Shown in pieces: positions 63,896-64,000 of a stretch of DNA of 64,000 bases (positions are counted from its first letter, which is position 1; each line of letters starts with the position of its first letter). Where the stretch lies: contig JAZLIT010000062.1 in the NCBI GenBank assembly GCA_045617525.1, positions 41,952 to 105,951 on the forward strand. The letters run 5' to 3'. The stretch is from JAZLIT01 sp045617525 (GTDB lineage: Bacteria; Bacillota; Bacilli; Bacillales_A; Planococcaceae). The notes beneath the pieces were generated by a model, which made no database searches, was not told the origin of the DNA, and saw only the letters and a list, made by a program, of their open reading frames with translations. The position numbers and the translations under genes were made by a program.

Positions 63896-64000
63896 TCAAT
63901 GTCCTGTTTCCAATCGTAATCGAAGGAACAGATGGGCATCATTTCGGTAGCCAAAACCACGTCTTTTAATAAGTTTAATTTTATTATTTGTGCCTTCCAT
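63896..64000 (-). mobile_element. C-terminus of an ISL3-like transposase (continues beyond window)
   Basis: 35 codons ending in TGA give a peptide beginning 'MEGTNNKIKLIKRRGFGYRN' and ending in 'LRLRLETGH', the conserved C-terminal block of ISL3-type DDE transposases. The frame is open to the window edge and no break is seen, so this copy may be intact. It is not a copy of the remnant near 30 kb: there the same region reads 'EGINN ... NVYGFRKY'. Confidence 0.75.

Overview
The window is a block of low-GC Firmicute chromosome. Gene content and order point to the Bacillales. Flagellar, CodY, SufU and GltC proteins and the fad/yus gene order are all Bacillus-like. A Planococcaceae-type organism (Lysinibacillus/Solibacillus relatives) is my best guess, but that is inference. 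Almost every gene lies on the minus strand; exceptions are gltC, a thioredoxin-like gene and a C39-like protease gene.

Region 1 (1-8.7 kb) is the front of the fla/che flagellar operon, reading right to left: flgB-flgC-fliE-fliF-fliG-fliH-fliI-fliJ-ylxF-fliK-flgD, with flgD cut by the window edge. It encodes rod, MS-ring, switch and type III export ATPase parts. Region 2 (9-29 kb) is the block that precedes fla/che in B. subtilis: ylxM-ffh-rpsP-khpA, rimM-trmD, rplS (with a probable L19 leader), lepB, rbgA, rnhB, ylqG-ylqH, sucC-sucD, dprA, topA-trmFO, xerC-hslV-hslU and codY. Many units end in clear rho-independent terminators.

At 29.1-30.7 kb this order breaks. Instead of ftsY/smc there is a strongly structured GC-rich element with a 13-bp terminal inverted repeat, abutting a frameshifted ISL3-type transposase. 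Region 3 (30.8-36.2 kb) is the sufCDSUB iron-sulfur operon, with a second, different foldback element between sufU and sufB and an inverted pair of Fur-like sequences far upstream of sufC. Region 4 (36.5-43.5 kb) is glutamate synthase (gltB-gltD) with divergent gltC and a clear LysR-type dyad between them. Region 5 (43.6-49.6 kb) is accessory: a DAACS symporter, then an unassigned cassette of a GntR/UTRA regulator, a thiamine-diphosphate enzyme, a BASS-type transporter and an NAD-dependent epimerase-like protein. A perfect 12-bp inverted repeat sits in front of the regulator.

Region 6 (50-60.2 kb) matches the B. subtilis yusA-yusL order: metN-metP-metQ behind a SAM-I riboswitch, yusE-yusF, gcvH, yusI, then the fadN-fadA-fadE beta-oxidation genes with a near-consensus FadR box before fadN. 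Region 7 (60.5-64 kb) carries a thioredoxin-like protein, a C39-like papain-fold protein, a CDF cation exporter and an HMG-CoA-lyase-type enzyme. At the right edge is the C-terminus of another ISL3-like transposase. No tRNA, rRNA, CRISPR array or prophage was seen. The best candidates for something undescribed are the two foldback elements and the GntR/ThDP/BASS/epimerase cassette.
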